Shown piece after piece: positions 23,394-32,822 of a DNA stretch of 64,000 nucleotides; within the stretch, counting starts at the first letter, position 1, and each line of letters opens with the position of its first letter. Source of the stretch: Phenylobacterium deserti (GTDB taxonomy: Bacteria > Pseudomonadota > Alphaproteobacteria > Caulobacterales > Caulobacteraceae); NCBI GenBank assembly GCA_945883235.1, contig CAMCXF010000005.1:1-64000 (forward strand), read 5' to 3'. The notes beneath the pieces are model-generated. The model was not told where the DNA came from. It did no database searches and saw only the letters and a program-made list of their open reading frames with translations. Position numbers and translations under genes: made by a program.

Positions 23394-25682
23394 TCAGCCG
23401 CCCTTCCCGTCCAGGGCCGCCAACACCGCAGGCGGCGACAGGGGAAGGCTGGACATCCGAACGCCGATGGCGCCGCGCATCGCATTGGCCACGGCGGCCA
23501 GCGGCGGCACGATCGGCACCTCGCCCACGCCCTTGGCCCCGAACGGGTGACGCGGGTTGGGGACTTCGATCATGATGGTATCCAGCATCGGCAGATCCGA
23601 GGCCACCGGCATGCGGTAGTCGAGGAAGCCGGCGTTTTCCATACGGCCGTCGCGGTCGAAGATGTAGGCCTCGTTGAGCGCCCAGCCGACGCCCTGGGCG
23701 ACGCCGCCCTGGATCTGGCCTTCGACGTAGGACGGGTGGATCGCGCGGCCCACGTCCTGGGCGGCGGTGTAGCGCACGATGCTGGTGTGGCCGGTCTCCG
23801 GGTCGACCTCAAGATCGCACAGATGGACGCCGAAACCCGGACCGGCGCCCTGGGCATTCAGCGTCACCTGGGCCGAGATCGGGCCGCCGGTGCGTCCCGA
23901 CTGGGCGGCGAGGGCCGCCAGGGTCATGGGTTTCTTTTCGGGCTTGGCGGGGTCGATGCATTCGGCCTGCCCCATGCGCCAGACCACGTGGTCCAGGCTG
24001 ACCTCCCAGAGTTTGGCGGCGCGCTGACGCAGGTCGAGGATGACCTTTTCCGCCGCCTGTACGACGGCCATGCCGGTGGCGAAGGTGGTGCGGCTGCCGC
24101 CCGTCAGCATCGAATAGCCGATGGAGGCAGTGTCGCCGATCATCGGGCGGACCCGCTCGACGGGCACGCCCAGAGTTTCCGCCGCCATCATCGCCATGGA
24201 GGCGCGGCTGCCGCCGATATCCGGATTTCCGGTGACCACGGCGGCGCTGCCGTCCTCGCTGATGTGGATGGCAGCGGTGCTCTCACCGCCGATGTTGAAC
24301 CAGAAACCCACGGCGACGCCACGGCCCTGGTTGGGTTTCAGGGGCGACTTGTAGTGATCGCTGTCGCGAATGGCGGCCAGGGTTTCCACGTAGCCGATGT
24401 TCTGGAAGGTCGGGCCGTAGGAGGCCTTGGTGCCATCGCGCACGGCGTTCTTTTCGCGCAACGCGATGGGGTCCATGCCCAGCTTGCGGGCCAGGTCGTC
24501 GACGGCGCTTTCCACCGCAAAGGCGGCAATCGGGGCACCGGGCGCGCGATAGGCGGCGGTCTTGGGCGTGTTGGTCACCACATCCCAGCCGACGATGGTG
24601 AAGTTGGCGATGTCGTAGCAGGCGAGCGCTGTCATGCAGGCCGCGCCTACCGGAGAGCCCGGGAAGGCGCCGGCCTGGAACTTCAGCTCCACGGTGGCCG
24701 CAGTGATCGTGCCGTCTGACAGGGCACCCAGCTTGACATGCATGACCGCGCCCGACGTCGGGCCCGTGGCGCGGAAAACGTCCTCTCGGGTCATCACCAT
24801 CTTCACGGGATGGCCGCTGGCGCGCGACAGGGCGAGCGCTATGGGTTCCAGATAGACGGTGGTCTTGCCGCCGAAGCCGCCGCCGATCTCGGCGGGTGTC
24901 ACCCGGATGTCGGAAATCTCCAGACCCAGGATCTTGGCGCAATAGGTGCGGACCATGAACTGGCCCTGGCTGGAGCTCCAGACCTCGCAGCGGCCGTCCT
25001 CGGCCCAGGCGGCGACGCAGGCCTGCGGCTCGATGTAGCCCTGGTGGACGGCCTGGGTGGTATAGCGATCCTCGACGATCACGTCGGCGGCGGCGAAGGC
25101 GGCGTCAACGTCACCGCGCACATTCTTGTGCCGCTTGGCGATGTTTGAGGCGACAGTCGGCGGGGTCTCAAGACCTTCGGTGAACATGTAGTCGTGCAGG
25201 ACGGGCGCGTCCGGCGACATGGCGGGTTCCACGTCGATCACGTGAGGCAGGGTCTCGTAGATCACCTTGATGCGGGACAGGGCTTCCTCGGCGACGGCGG
25301 CCGAGACGGCGGCGACAGCGGCCACCGCATGGCCGTCGTACAGCACCTTGCCGCGCGCCATGACGTTCAGGGATAGGTCACGCAGGTTGGACGCTGCCTC
25401 GCCGCCGTCGTGCATCTCCGAGGCCAGGTCCGGGAAGTCGGCAGAGGTGACCACGGCCTTGACGCCGGGCAGGGCGCGGGCGCGGCTGGCGTCGATGGAA
25501 ACGATGCGGGCGTGGGCATGGGGGCTGCGCAGGATGCGTCCTACCAGCTGGCCCGGCATGTTGTAGTCGGCGCCATAGGTGGCGCGGCCGGTCACCTTGT
25601 CCGCGCCGTCGGGGCGGATCGGGCGGGTGCCGACGACGTTCAGCGTTGCTTGTGCAGCGGGTTTGTCCAGGGTCTCGCTCAT
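23394..25682 (-). CDS. Xanthine dehydrogenase-family molybdopterin-binding large subunit
   Basis: A 762-residue catalytic subunit of a molybdenum hydroxylase (CoxL/XDH C-type). It has DKVTGRATYGADYNMPGQLVGRILRSPHAHARI at the start, the Mo-cofactor loop EIGGGFGGK, and the active-site Glu region FGAKGVGEVP near the C-terminus. Cytoplasmic: no Tat signal is present. The start MSETLDKPAAQ at 25682 overlaps the iron-sulfur subunit by 4 nt. Exact substrate unknown. Confidence 0.9.
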   Translation of the reverse strand: MSETLDKPAAQATLNVVGTRPIRPDGADKVTGRATYGADYNMPGQLVGRILRSPHAHARIVSIDASRARALPGVKAVVTSADFPDLASEMHDGGEAASNLRDLSLNVMARGKVLYDGHAVAAVAAVSAAVAEEALSRIKVIYETLPHVIDVEPAMSPDAPVLHDYMFTEGLETPPTVASNIAKRHKNVRGDVDAAFAAADVIVEDRYTTQAVHQGYIEPQACVAAWAEDGRCEVWSSSQGQFMVRTYCAKILGLEISDIRVTPAEIGGGFGGKTTVYLEPIALALSRASGHPVKMVMTREDVFRATGPTSGAVMHVKLGALSDGTITAATVELKFQAGAFPGSPVGAACMTALACYDIANFTIVGWDVVTNTPKTAAYRAPGAPIAAFAVESAVDDLARKLGMDPIALREKNAVRDGTKASYGPTFQNIGYVETLAAIRDSDHYKSPLKPNQGRGVAVGFWFNIGGESTAAIHISEDGSAAVVTGNPDIGGSRASMAMMAAETLGVPVERVRPMIGDTASIGYSMLTGGSRTTFATGMAVVQAAEKVILDLRQRAAKLWEVSLDHVVWRMGQAECIDPAKPEKKPMTLAALAAQSGRTGGPISAQVTLNAQGAGPGFGVHLCDLEVDPETGHTSIVRYTAAQDVGRAIHPSYVEGQIQGGVAQGVGWALNEAYIFDRDGRMENAGFLDYRMPVASDLPMLDTIMIEVPNPRHPFGAKGVGEVPIVPPLAAVANAMRGAIGVRMSSLPLSPPAVLAALDGKGG

Positions 25683-26164
25683 GCGGTTCTCTCCTGTCGA
25701 AGGTCGGCGGCGGCGTCCATGACGGCGCGGATAATCTTGTCGTAGCCGGTGCAGCGGCACAGGTTGCCCGCCAGCCAGTAGCGGGCCTCAACTTCGGTGG
25801 GGTCGGGATGGGCGTCCAGCAGGGCCTTGGCGGCCACCAGCAGGCCTGGTGTGCAGAACCCGCACTGCAGGGCGGCGTGTTCGAGGAATTTCTGCTGCAG
25901 GGGATGCAACTGCCCGCCCTGGGCCATGCCCTCGATGGTCTCGACGCGGCAGCCTTCAACCTCAGGGGCCAGCACCAGGCAGGAACAGACCAGTCGGCCG
26001 TCCAGCATGACGCTGCAGGCACCGCAGTCGCCCGAGCCGCAGCCTTCCTTGGCGCCGGTCAGGCCGAGTTCGTCACGCAAGGCGTCCAGCAGGGTCATGC
26101 CCGGTGAGGCGAGGAACTCTGCCGGGTCGCCGTTTACGGTGGTGGTGATGTGGATCTTGCTCAA
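25679..26164 (-). CDS. (2Fe-2S)-binding small subunit of the Mo hydroxylase
   Basis: A 161-residue subunit with an N-terminal plant-type ferredoxin domain (CGSGDCGACSVMLDGRLVCSC) and a C-terminal [2Fe-2S]-binding four-helix domain (CGFCTPGLLV and LCRCTGYDKI). It passes electrons between the Mo centre and FAD. Overlaps the large subunit by 4 nt and is 3 nt from the FAD subunit. Confidence 0.95.
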   Translation of the reverse strand: MSKIHITTTVNGDPAEFLASPGMTLLDALRDELGLTGAKEGCGSGDCGACSVMLDGRLVCSCLVLAPEVEGCRVETIEGMAQGGQLHPLQQKFLEHAALQCGFCTPGLLVAAKALLDAHPDPTEVEARYWLAGNLCRCTGYDKIIRAVMDAAADLRQERTA

Positions 26165-26166
26165 GC

Positions 26167-27027
26167 TCAGGCTCCCGCGCGGTCATAGGCGATCAAGGCC
26201 GCCCGGCGGGACAGCACGCCCGCAATCTTGGTCCGATACTCTGCGGTGCCCCGCTTGTCGCTGATCGGCTTGCAGGCGGCACGGACCGCCGCCTCCATGG
26301 CCGCGAGGCGCGCGTCGTCCAGCTTGCCGCCGACCAGGGCCGCGCCCGCGCTCGCCACCAGCAGCGCCGTGGGGGCCACCGCGCCGATGGCCACGTGGGC
26401 ATGGGTGACCACGCCGCCCGCATCCAGCACCAGATTGACCCCGACGCCGGCCACAGCGATGTCCATTTCCGTGCGTGGGATCAGCCGCAGATAGGCATCC
26501 GACGCGCGGGCCGGTCGCGCCGGCAGCCGGAATTCCAGGACAAACTCTCCCTGGACCAGCGAGGTCTTGCCGGGCCCGGTCACAATGCTCTCGACCGGCA
26601 CCTCGCGCCGCCCGTTCGGGCCGACGATGACGCAGGTCGCCCTGGCCGCGATCAGGGCCGGAACCCCGTCGGCGGCCGGTGACCCGTTGCACAGGTTGCC
26701 GCCCAGGCTCGCGCGGCCCTGCACCTGGGTCGATCCAATCAGGTTGGCGCCCTCCACGATGCCCGGCCAGGCGCGCACCAGTCCCGCGTGTTCGCCCAGC
26801 ACCGCGCCCGATGTCGCCGCCCCGATGACGAAGCCGCCGTTCTCCTCGCGAACCCCCACGGCTCCGGCGATCTTCTTCAGGTCGACGATGACATCCGGCT
26901 TCACCCGTCCAGCGCGCAGCTGCACCAGAAGGTCTGTGCCGCCGGACAAGGGTCGCGATCCCGCAGAAGCCAGCGCACGCGCTGCCTCTTCCGGGCTGGA
27001 GGGTGCGAGATAGGCTAACTCAGGCAA
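26167..27027 (-). CDS. FAD-binding medium subunit of the Mo hydroxylase
   Basis: A 286-residue CoxM-type FAD-binding subunit. It starts PELAYLAPSSPEEAARALA, followed by the FAD loops PLSGGTDLLVQ and IGSTQVQGRASLGGNLCNGSPAAD. The start is a TTG at 27027, chosen because GGAGG stands 6 nt upstream and the TTG codes the first residue of the family N-terminus; the track's longer ORF adds an unrelated upstream extension. First gene of the five-gene operon that ends with the porin. Confidence 0.9.
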   Translation of the reverse strand: MPELAYLAPSSPEEAARALASAGSRPLSGGTDLLVQLRAGRVKPDVIVDLKKIAGAVGVREENGGFVIGAATSGAVLGEHAGLVRAWPGIVEGANLIGSTQVQGRASLGGNLCNGSPAADGVPALIAARATCVIVGPNGRREVPVESIVTGPGKTSLVQGEFVLEFRLPARPARASDAYLRLIPRTEMDIAVAGVGVNLVLDAGGVVTHAHVAIGAVAPTALLVASAGAALVGGKLDDARLAAMEAAVRAACKPISDKRGTAEYRTKIAGVLSRRAALIAYDRAGA

Positions 27028-27191
27028 TGGAGACCTCCGCCAGACATGTTCTTGTTGGTGTCCCCGGCGGCCCTGGTTCAGGCGCGGCGCGACCACATCG
27101 GCGTCTCGCGCCAATTTCGAAGACCCAGCATGCAACGGCGTGGCGACGGGGGTCAACCGTTGGCCGTTGGACGATGGTCCGTGTGTCGGTC

Positions 27192-28013
27192 TCAGGTTCC
27201 GGGCTTGAGCAGGCGGGCAATCTCCCCGCCGGAGGCTCCAGCCCCCAGTTTGGCAAACGTCCCGTCGTCGGCGATCTCGCGGGCGGCAGCCAGGAAACCA
27301 CCCCAGGCGGCGCGGGCCAGCGATCCGCCGACGCTGATCCGGCGCACGCCCAGGTCAGCCAACTGGGCCACCGTCCCACCCGGCGTCATCATCAGCACGC
27401 TGAGGGGCTTGGGTGTGACGGCGCGGACGGCTGCGGCGATGTCTTCCGGCGTCTTCAGGCCGGGCGCGAACAGGCAGTCGGCGCCGGCATCGGCCAGGGC
27501 GACCAGGCGGTCCAGCGCCTGATGGACATCCATCCTGCCGACCAGAATGCCCTCGGCGCGCGCCACCAGCACCGCGCCACTGCCCTCGGCGTCGATGGCG
27601 GCCCGGGCCGCGCGGATGCGGGCCACCGCCATGTCGACGTCATAGAGCGCGCGCTCAGGCCCCCGGATCATGTCCTCGATGGACAGGCCGGCCACACCGG
27701 CGTCCAGCGCGCGACGCACATTGACCGCTACGTCCTCCGGCGCGTCGGCAAACCCGTTCTCGAAGTCGGCGTTCACCGGCAGGTCGGTGGCGGCGCACAC
27801 GGCGGCCAGGTGCGCAAGCTTGCCCTCCAGCGTGACATCATTGTCCATCTGACCCTGGGTCCAGGCGAACCCGGCGCTACTGGAGCCCAGGGCCTGGAAC
27901 CCCAATCCCTGCAGCATGCGGGCGCTGCCCACGTCCCAGAAATTGGGAATCACGAAGCAGCTGCTCTCGTGCATCCGTCGGAACTGCGCGCGCTTTTCCG
28001 CTGCGGACGGCAT
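27192..28013 (-). CDS. Isocitrate lyase/PEP mutase superfamily protein
   Basis: A 273-residue TIM-barrel protein of the PEP mutase/isocitrate lyase superfamily. The metal-binding motif region is [14 protein letters not shown], with GLSIEDM later and CLFAPGL. It resembles the uncharacterised oxaloacetate decarboxylase/PEP mutase-like group rather than isocitrate lyase, and lacks the K-K-C-G-H motif of the latter. Divergent from rpmB. Confidence 0.82.
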   Translation of the reverse strand: MPSAAEKRAQFRRMHESSCFVIPNFWDVGSARMLQGLGFQALGSSSAGFAWTQGQMDNDVTLEGKLAHLAAVCAATDLPVNADFENGFADAPEDVAVNVRRALDAGVAGLSIEDMIRGPERALYDVDMAVARIRAARAAIDAEGSGAVLVARAEGILVGRMDVHQALDRLVALADAGADCLFAPGLKTPEDIAAAVRAVTPKPLSVLMMTPGGTVAQLADLGVRRISVGGSLARAAWGGFLAAAREIADDGTFAKLGAGASGGEIARLLKPGT

Positions 28014-28086
28014 GGCGTTTCTCCTCGAAGCGCATCTTAATAACGTCGGACCGGGTTCGGGAACGAGGGCGCAACAAACCGCGACC

Positions 28087-28187
28087 GAATCACTGACTTC
28101 CAGCGATTCAGCTTTCGTTCCCTACGATATGTTGTGGCTGAATCGCTTCGATGCACAACGAAGTAACGGCAAGGCGCATGTTGAATC
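28087..28187. promoter_or_regulatory. Cluster of four GANTC sites upstream of rpmB
   Basis: Four GANTC motifs (28087, 28105, 28140, 28183) lie within 101 bp, where chance would give about one per 256 bp. GANTC is the CcrM methylation target in Caulobacterales, so methylation-state control of the flanking promoters is possible. No promoter boxes could be assigned with confidence. Confidence 0.45.
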
Positions 28188-28299
28188 GTTTCGCATCGCG
28201 CGTCACCTTGACGGGGAAGGTGCCCTTCCTCTATATCGCCCGCTCCTTGCGCGGACCCTCGTCCGTTGCATACTCATTTCCACGCGAAGGTATTCGCTT

Positions 28300-28596
28300 A
28301 TGTCGCGCCGCTGCGAAATCACGGGTGTCGGTCCTATGGTCGGCAACAATGTGAGCCACTCGAACATCAAGACCAAGCGTCGGTTCATGCCGAACCTGGC
28401 CGCCGTGAAGCTTCAGTCGGACGCCCTGGGCCAGGCGTTCAGCCTGCGCATCACCAACGCGGCGCTGCGCACGGTCGACTTCAGGGGCGGCCTCGACGTC
28501 GTCCTGCTGAAGGCCAAGGACGAGGTGCTCTCGACCAAGGCGCTGAAGATCAAGCGCGCGCTGAAAGCCAAGATCGCCGAGCAAGCCGCCGCCTGA
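28300..28596 (+). CDS. rpmB: 50S ribosomal protein L28
   Basis: A 98-residue L28 starting [20 protein letters not shown] and [12 protein letters not shown], the usual alphaproteobacterial signature. ATG 28300 has GAAGG 7 nt upstream; the track's start is far upstream. It has its own terminator. In many alphaproteobacteria rpmB stands near cobT as here. Confidence 0.95.
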   Translation: MSRRCEITGVGPMVGNNVSHSNIKTKRRFMPNLAAVKLQSDALGQAFSLRITNAALRTVDFRGGLDVVLLKAKDEVLSTKALKIKRALKAKIAEQAAA

Positions 28597-28621
28597 TTGA
28601 CGGTGGATTGACGCTACGAAG

Positions 28622-28650
28622 AGGCCGCTCGCGAGGGCGGCCTTTTTCTT
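28622..28650 (+). terminator. Rho-independent terminator of rpmB
   Basis: AGGCCGC / GCGGCCT form a perfect 7-bp stem with an 8-nt loop, followed directly by TTTTTCTT, 26 nt after the rpmB stop. Confidence 0.88.
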
Positions 28651-28664
28651 GCTTCCCATGCGAA

Positions 28665-28790
28665 GCGGGGGAGGGGGACCGCGCCCCGCAGAGGGCGTGG
28701 TGGAGGGGGCGAGACCAAGCACTGAGCCCCGTCGCGCCCCTTCCACCCCGCCCTGCGGGCGCGGTCCCCCTTCCCCGTAAACGGGGAAGG
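28665..28790. repeat. Long imperfect palindrome, family 2 copy 1
   Basis: The left part has GGGGGAGGGGGACCGCG, a small hairpin, then GGTGGAGGGGGCG. After a ~23-nt loop the right part carries the reverse complements CGCCCCTTCCACC and CGGTCCCCCTTCCCC, with a terminal CCCCGT-aa-ACGGGG hairpin. A close copy lies at 49377-49506. Confidence 0.75.
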
Positions 28791-28795
28791 CAATC

Positions 28796-29539
28796 CTACT
28801 TCAGCGCGCCATCGAACAGCGCCATCAGTTCGCGCCAGTGGCGCTCGGCGCCTTCGGGGTTGTGGATCGGCATGTCGGTCGGCACCCAGCCGTGGCGGCA
28901 GCCGGGCCAGATCGAGACCTGCGCCTCTATGCCGGCCTGCGCCAATGCTGCGGCCAGACGGTCCTTCTGCGCCTCGTCGAAACTGGTGTCCTTGTCGCCG
29001 CCGGCGACCAGCACCCGCGCCTTGATCTGCGCGGCCTCGAGGTGAGGGCTGTCCGGCTCATCCGTCGCGAGGTTGGAGGGGTGGAACGAGGCGGCTGCGG
29101 CAAAACTGTCGGGAAACGCCGCGGCGGCGCGAAGGGCGAAACCTCCGCCCATACAATAGCCGGTGACGCCCCGGCTTCCCGGCTTCGCTTGCGGCTGGTC
29201 CGCCAGCCAGTCCAGGAACATCGCAGTGTCGGCCATGGCGCGTGTCGGATCGGTGGACGAGAAATAGGTCTCCCGGAACACTTTGCGCCCCTCGGGTGAT
29301 CCAAATGCGGCGGCCAGGTCGATCGGCGGGTAGGGTCCGAGCCGCCAGAACATGTCAGGCAGCAGCACATAGTATCCCGCCTGCGCCATCCGCTCGCCCA
29401 TCTCGAACAGCGCCGGACGGATGGCGGGGCCGTCCATGTAGAAGAGGATCACCGGCCAGGGACCGTCTCCAGCGTCGGGCGTGAACACGAAGGCCCGGGC
29501 GTTTCCGTCCCGTATGGGGACGGTGACGTCGGTTTTCAT
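28796..29539 (-). CDS. Dienelactone hydrolase family protein
   Basis: A 247-residue alpha/beta hydrolase. The nucleophile Cys is in GYCMGGGFALRAAA, the Asp in GGDKDTSFDEA, and the His in GCRHGWVP, matching the DLH triad. Typical DLHs open lactones formed in ortho-cleavage of chlorinated aromatics, but most members are unassigned esterases. Its start overlaps the phytase-like stop by 4 nt; third gene of the cobT operon. Confidence 0.85.
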   Translation of the reverse strand: MKTDVTVPIRDGNARAFVFTPDAGDGPWPVILFYMDGPAIRPALFEMGERMAQAGYYVLLPDMFWRLGPYPPIDLAAAFGSPEGRKVFRETYFSSTDPTRAMADTAMFLDWLADQPQAKPGSRGVTGYCMGGGFALRAAAAFPDSFAAAASFHPSNLATDEPDSPHLEAAQIKARVLVAGGDKDTSFDEAQKDRLAAALAQAGIEAQVSIWPGCRHGWVPTDMPIHNPEGAERHWRELMALFDGALK

Positions 29540-30504
29540 GGCCGTGATGTCCCGCCAGGGGTCCAGTCAAAGGCCAGCAAGAGCGTCCGTTGCGCCGGCG
29601 AGAAATTGTCGTCCGAGATGAGATAGAACCGCACCGAACCGTCGGCGCGAGGCAGGGCTGAGATGCCCTCGAAATTGTCCACGGTCGCGGGCCGGGTGAT
29701 CGTGTGCAGGTCCAGCGTCTTTCCTGCCCGGTCGGTGATCAGGATGCGGATCGTGGCACCGGACGTCACGCTGAAGTCGCGCAGCAGGAATGCCCAGCGA
29801 CCGCCGGGCAGGGCGCGCGCGGCCACCAGCTTGCCCATGCTGGCGTCGCCGGGCTGGATCCCCGGCCTGCAACCCGCGGACAGCCGACAGGTCCAGGTCT
29901 CCCGTGTATCCTCGCGTCCGACGAGGTAGGCACCCGAACCGGTCGCCAGGTCCAGCGCCAGCGCCTCCATGCCGTCGTTGTCGGGGAAAGCCGAGTTGGG
30001 CGAAGAGACGGCGCGTGGCGGCCCACCCCTGGCCGGGTACAGCCAGATCCGGTGCTGGCGCTCGAAGCTGACCATCATGTCGCCGTTCGGCAGGATCGCC
30101 AGGCCCTCCGCGTCCGAGGTGGTCTTGTCGCCGCCCAGCGGCTTACCGCCCGGGTCGGTGAGCGGCGCCAGCGTCATCTGGCTGACGCCGGTCAGGCGGC
30201 CCTCTGCCCCCAGTACAATCCGGCCCTTCACAAGGTCGCCGTCGTCACTGATGGCCACGATCCTGCCATCGGCCATGACCTCCAGATCGGAGAGACCATG
30301 AAGGCGCGAGGTATCGGCAGAGGTCATGACGAACCCGCCCGCATAGCGGAACGTGCCAACGCTGGCCGTCGGACCTTCGGAGACGGGTTCGACAACCACG
30401 CCGATCGCCGGACCGGCACCGACCGGAGAGCTGGGCAATCGCGCGCTTTGCGGCGCACACGCCGCGAGGGTCAGCGCCAGGCTGATCCCTGCAAACCGCC
30501 TCAT
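29536..30504 (-). CDS. Phytase-like esterase domain lipoprotein
   Basis: A 322-residue lipoprotein. The lipobox is ALTLAAC (Cys at ~residue 16), followed by the phytase-like domain (PF13449 type) with [53 protein letters not shown] and a C-terminal [13 protein letters not shown]-like [14 protein letters not shown] block. Probably a beta-propeller in the periplasm; the reaction is unknown. It overlaps cobT (ATGA) upstream and the DLH gene downstream. Confidence 0.82.
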   Translation of the reverse strand: MRRFAGISLALTLAACAPQSARLPSSPVGAGPAIGVVVEPVSEGPTASVGTFRYAGGFVMTSADTSRLHGLSDLEVMADGRIVAISDDGDLVKGRIVLGAEGRLTGVSQMTLAPLTDPGGKPLGGDKTTSDAEGLAILPNGDMMVSFERQHRIWLYPARGGPPRAVSSPNSAFPDNDGMEALALDLATGSGAYLVGREDTRETWTCRLSAGCRPGIQPGDASMGKLVAARALPGGRWAFLLRDFSVTSGATIRILITDRAGKTLDLHTITRPATVDNFEGISALPRADGSVRFYLISDDNFSPAQRTLLLAFDWTPGGTSRP

Positions 30505-32450
30505 GCCGTGGCCCTACGGACTTCCTTGAAGGTCGAGGTCCGACGCGACGAGCCTTGCGGCCCCTGGGTGTTGGGCGGCGGCGCCAGCAGGTTGGCGTTC
30601 TTGCGGGTCACGCGGCGCACGTCCTCGTCAAACAGATCGGCAAGCTGCTCCACCATGGCGCCGGCCAGTTGCTCAACGTCGACGATGGTGACGGCGTTCT
30701 TGTAATAGCGGGTCACGTCGTGGCCGATGCCGATGGCGATCAGCTGCACCGGGCTCTTGGTCTCGATTTCAGTGATCACCTCGCGCAGGTGGCGCTCCAG
30801 ATAGTGGCCGGAGTTCACCGACAGGGTGCTGTCGTCGACCGGGGCACCATCGGAAATGACCAACAAAATACGCCGCGCCTCGGTGCGGCCCATCAGGCGC
30901 TGGTGAGCCCACATCAGGCCTTCGCCGTCGATGTTCTCCTTGAGCAACCCCTCGCGCATCATCAGGCCAAGGTTTCGCCGTGCGCGCCGCCAGGGGGCAT
31001 CGGCGGCCTTGTAGATAATGTGGCGCAGGTCGTTCAGGCGGCCGGGCTGGGCGGGCTTTCCGGCCTTCAGCCAGTCCTCGCGCGATGAGCCGCCCTTCCA
31101 CGCCCGGGTGGTGAAGCCCAGGATCTCGGTCTTGACGCTGCAGCGTTCCAGGGTGCGGGCCAGAATATCGGCGCAGACGGCGGCGACCATGATCGGACGC
31201 CCGCGCATGGACCCGGAATTGTCGATCAGGATGGTGACCACCGTGTCGCGGAAATCGGTGTCTTCCTCTTCCTTGAAGGCCAGCGATGCCGTGGGATCGA
31301 CGATCACCCGCGTCAGGCGCGCCACGTCCAGAAGGCCTTCTTCGAGGTCAAACGTCCAGGAACGGTTCTGTTGTGCCAGCAGCTTTCGTTGCAGCCGGTT
31401 TGCGAGACGGGAGACCACGTTGGACACGGACGCCAGCTGCTGGTCGAGATAGGCGCGCAGGCGGGTCAGTTCCTCGGGGTCGCAGAGCTCTTCGGCCGAC
31501 ACCACCTCGTCGTGGGCGGTGGTGAAGACCTTGTAGGTGATCGTTCGGTTGTCGCCGGAGGGATCAGGACGCGCCGGCTGGTCGCCCTCGCCCATTTCCG
31601 GTGCCTCTTCGCTGTCGTCGGCGTCCGGATCGGCCTCCGACTCCATCATCTGGCTGTCAGCGTCGTCGGCCTCGCGCTGGCTGGCCTCGTCGTCGTCCAT
31701 GGACGACTGCTGCGGCGACTGGCTTTCGCCGTCACCGTCATCCTGATCCTCGGAGGCTTCGGGCTCGCCCTCCTCGCCGTCCTCGCTGTCGTCGGCCTGG
31801 TCGGGCATGTCCGACAGGTCGTCGCCCATCTCCATGTCGCGAATGATGGTGCGCGCGATGCGGGCGAAGGCCTTCTGGTCCTCGAGGGCACCGGTCAATC
31901 GATCAAGGTCGGCTCCAGCCTTGGCCTCGACGTCGGCACGGAACATATCGACCAGCGCCCGCGCCATCGGCGGCGGCGGCTCGCCGGTGAGGCGCTCGCG
32001 CACCATCAGAGCAATCACCTCGGCGATCGGCGGATTGGCCATGGCCTCGACATCGTTGAACACCCGCCGCGACCAGGCCTGCTCCATGACAGCCGTCAGG
32101 TTCTTGCGAACCCCGCCCATCGCATTGGCACCGATGGCCTCGATGCGCACCTGCTCCAACCCGTCATAGATCGGCTGGCCGGTGCCGGTCTGCGGGCGGG
32201 TCTTGGCGTGGGCGATGGGATCGTGGTGGGCGACGCGGAGCGCCATCTGGTCGGCCAGCCCGCGGATCCGCGCCGCGTCTGCCGGGGTCAGGTCACGCGG
32301 CGGGTGCGGCAACACCGCGCGGTTGCCGGTCAGCAGCGGGCCTTCACCGGAGAAAACGATTTCGAGATCCTCGGACTCAGCGAGCGAGCGCGCGGCGTGC
32401 GCCAGCGCACGCTTGAAGGGTTCCAGGGGGCTTTCCGGATTCTTGGCCAT
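30501..32450 (-). CDS. cobT: Aerobic cobaltochelatase subunit CobT
   Basis: A 649-residue CobT: an N-terminal domain ([20 protein letters not shown]), a long acidic central region ([20 protein letters not shown]), and a C-terminal von Willebrand A/MIDAS domain with [11 protein letters not shown]. CobT with CobS (42734-43735) and CobN forms the ATP-dependent Co insertase of aerobic cobalamin synthesis; CobN is not in this window. First gene of a coupled operon with the phytase-like and DLH genes. Confidence 0.94.
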   Translation of the reverse strand: MAKNPESPLEPFKRALAHAARSLAESEDLEIVFSGEGPLLTGNRAVLPHPPRDLTPADAARIRGLADQMALRVAHHDPIAHAKTRPQTGTGQPIYDGLEQVRIEAIGANAMGGVRKNLTAVMEQAWSRRVFNDVEAMANPPIAEVIALMVRERLTGEPPPPMARALVDMFRADVEAKAGADLDRLTGALEDQKAFARIARTIIRDMEMGDDLSDMPDQADDSEDGEEGEPEASEDQDDGDGESQSPQQSSMDDDEASQREADDADSQMMESEADPDADDSEEAPEMGEGDQPARPDPSGDNRTITYKVFTTAHDEVVSAEELCDPEELTRLRAYLDQQLASVSNVVSRLANRLQRKLLAQQNRSWTFDLEEGLLDVARLTRVIVDPTASLAFKEEEDTDFRDTVVTILIDNSGSMRGRPIMVAAVCADILARTLERCSVKTEILGFTTRAWKGGSSREDWLKAGKPAQPGRLNDLRHIIYKAADAPWRRARRNLGLMMREGLLKENIDGEGLMWAHQRLMGRTEARRILLVISDGAPVDDSTLSVNSGHYLERHLREVITEIETKSPVQLIAIGIGHDVTRYYKNAVTIVDVEQLAGAMVEQLADLFDEDVRRVTRKNANLLAPPPNTQGPQGSSRRTSTFKEVRRATA

Positions 32451-32577
32451 GTCAGGTGATCAATAGATCAGGCGGGGCAGCGGGTGAAACAGGGAAATGC
32501 AGTGCGCGGGAACAGACTTGGTCCGTGCGGGGTTCTCAAGACCAAGGGCGAAGGCCCGGCATCCAAGGAGAACGAAA

Positions 32578-32757
32578 ATGCTGAACTGGGCCCTGATCTT
32601 TGGCGTCATCGCCGTCATCGCCGCCGTGTTCGGCTTTGGCGGTATCGCCGGCGCCGCCGCTGGCGTCGCCAAACTGCTGTTCCTCATCGCCGTCATCGGC
32701 TTCGCGATCTTCGTCGCGCTGGGGGTGTTCGCGGGGAAGAAGCTCTCGGGGGGGTAG
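32578..32757 (+). CDS. DUF1328 small membrane protein
   Basis: A 59-residue two-helix membrane protein: [20 protein letters not shown], then [20 protein letters not shown] and a short C-terminal tail. This is the YtjA/DUF1328 family. ATG 32578 has AAGGAG upstream. It sits between cobT and a palindromic repeat. Confidence 0.88.
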   Translation: MLNWALIFGVIAVIAAVFGFGGIAGAAAGVAKLLFLIAVIGFAIFVALGVFAGKKLSGG

Positions 32758-32760
32758 TTT

Positions 32761-32819
32761 ACCTCCACCCCCCACTTTGCAGCGGGCGGTCCCCCTCGCG
32801 CCGCTTCGCGGGGGAGGTG
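32761..32819. repeat. Palindromic repeat, family 2 related
   Basis: Between a CCTCCACCCC block and GGGGGAGGT, with an inner CGCG-CCGCTT-CGCG type hairpin. It shares CGGTCCCCCT with the copies at 28.7 and 49.4 kb. It fills the gap between the DUF1328 and DUF3089 genes and may serve both as a terminator. Confidence 0.55.
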
Positions 32820-32822
32820 AGC

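Noticed and set aside
23043-24719. 558-aa plus-strand ORF
   Set aside because: Antisense of the Mo-hydroxylase large subunit and MoaD-like genes.
30501-32760. Cobalamin riboswitch near cobT
   Set aside because: No B12-box-like sequence was seen upstream of cobT or cobS by eye; the genes do not show a long leader.
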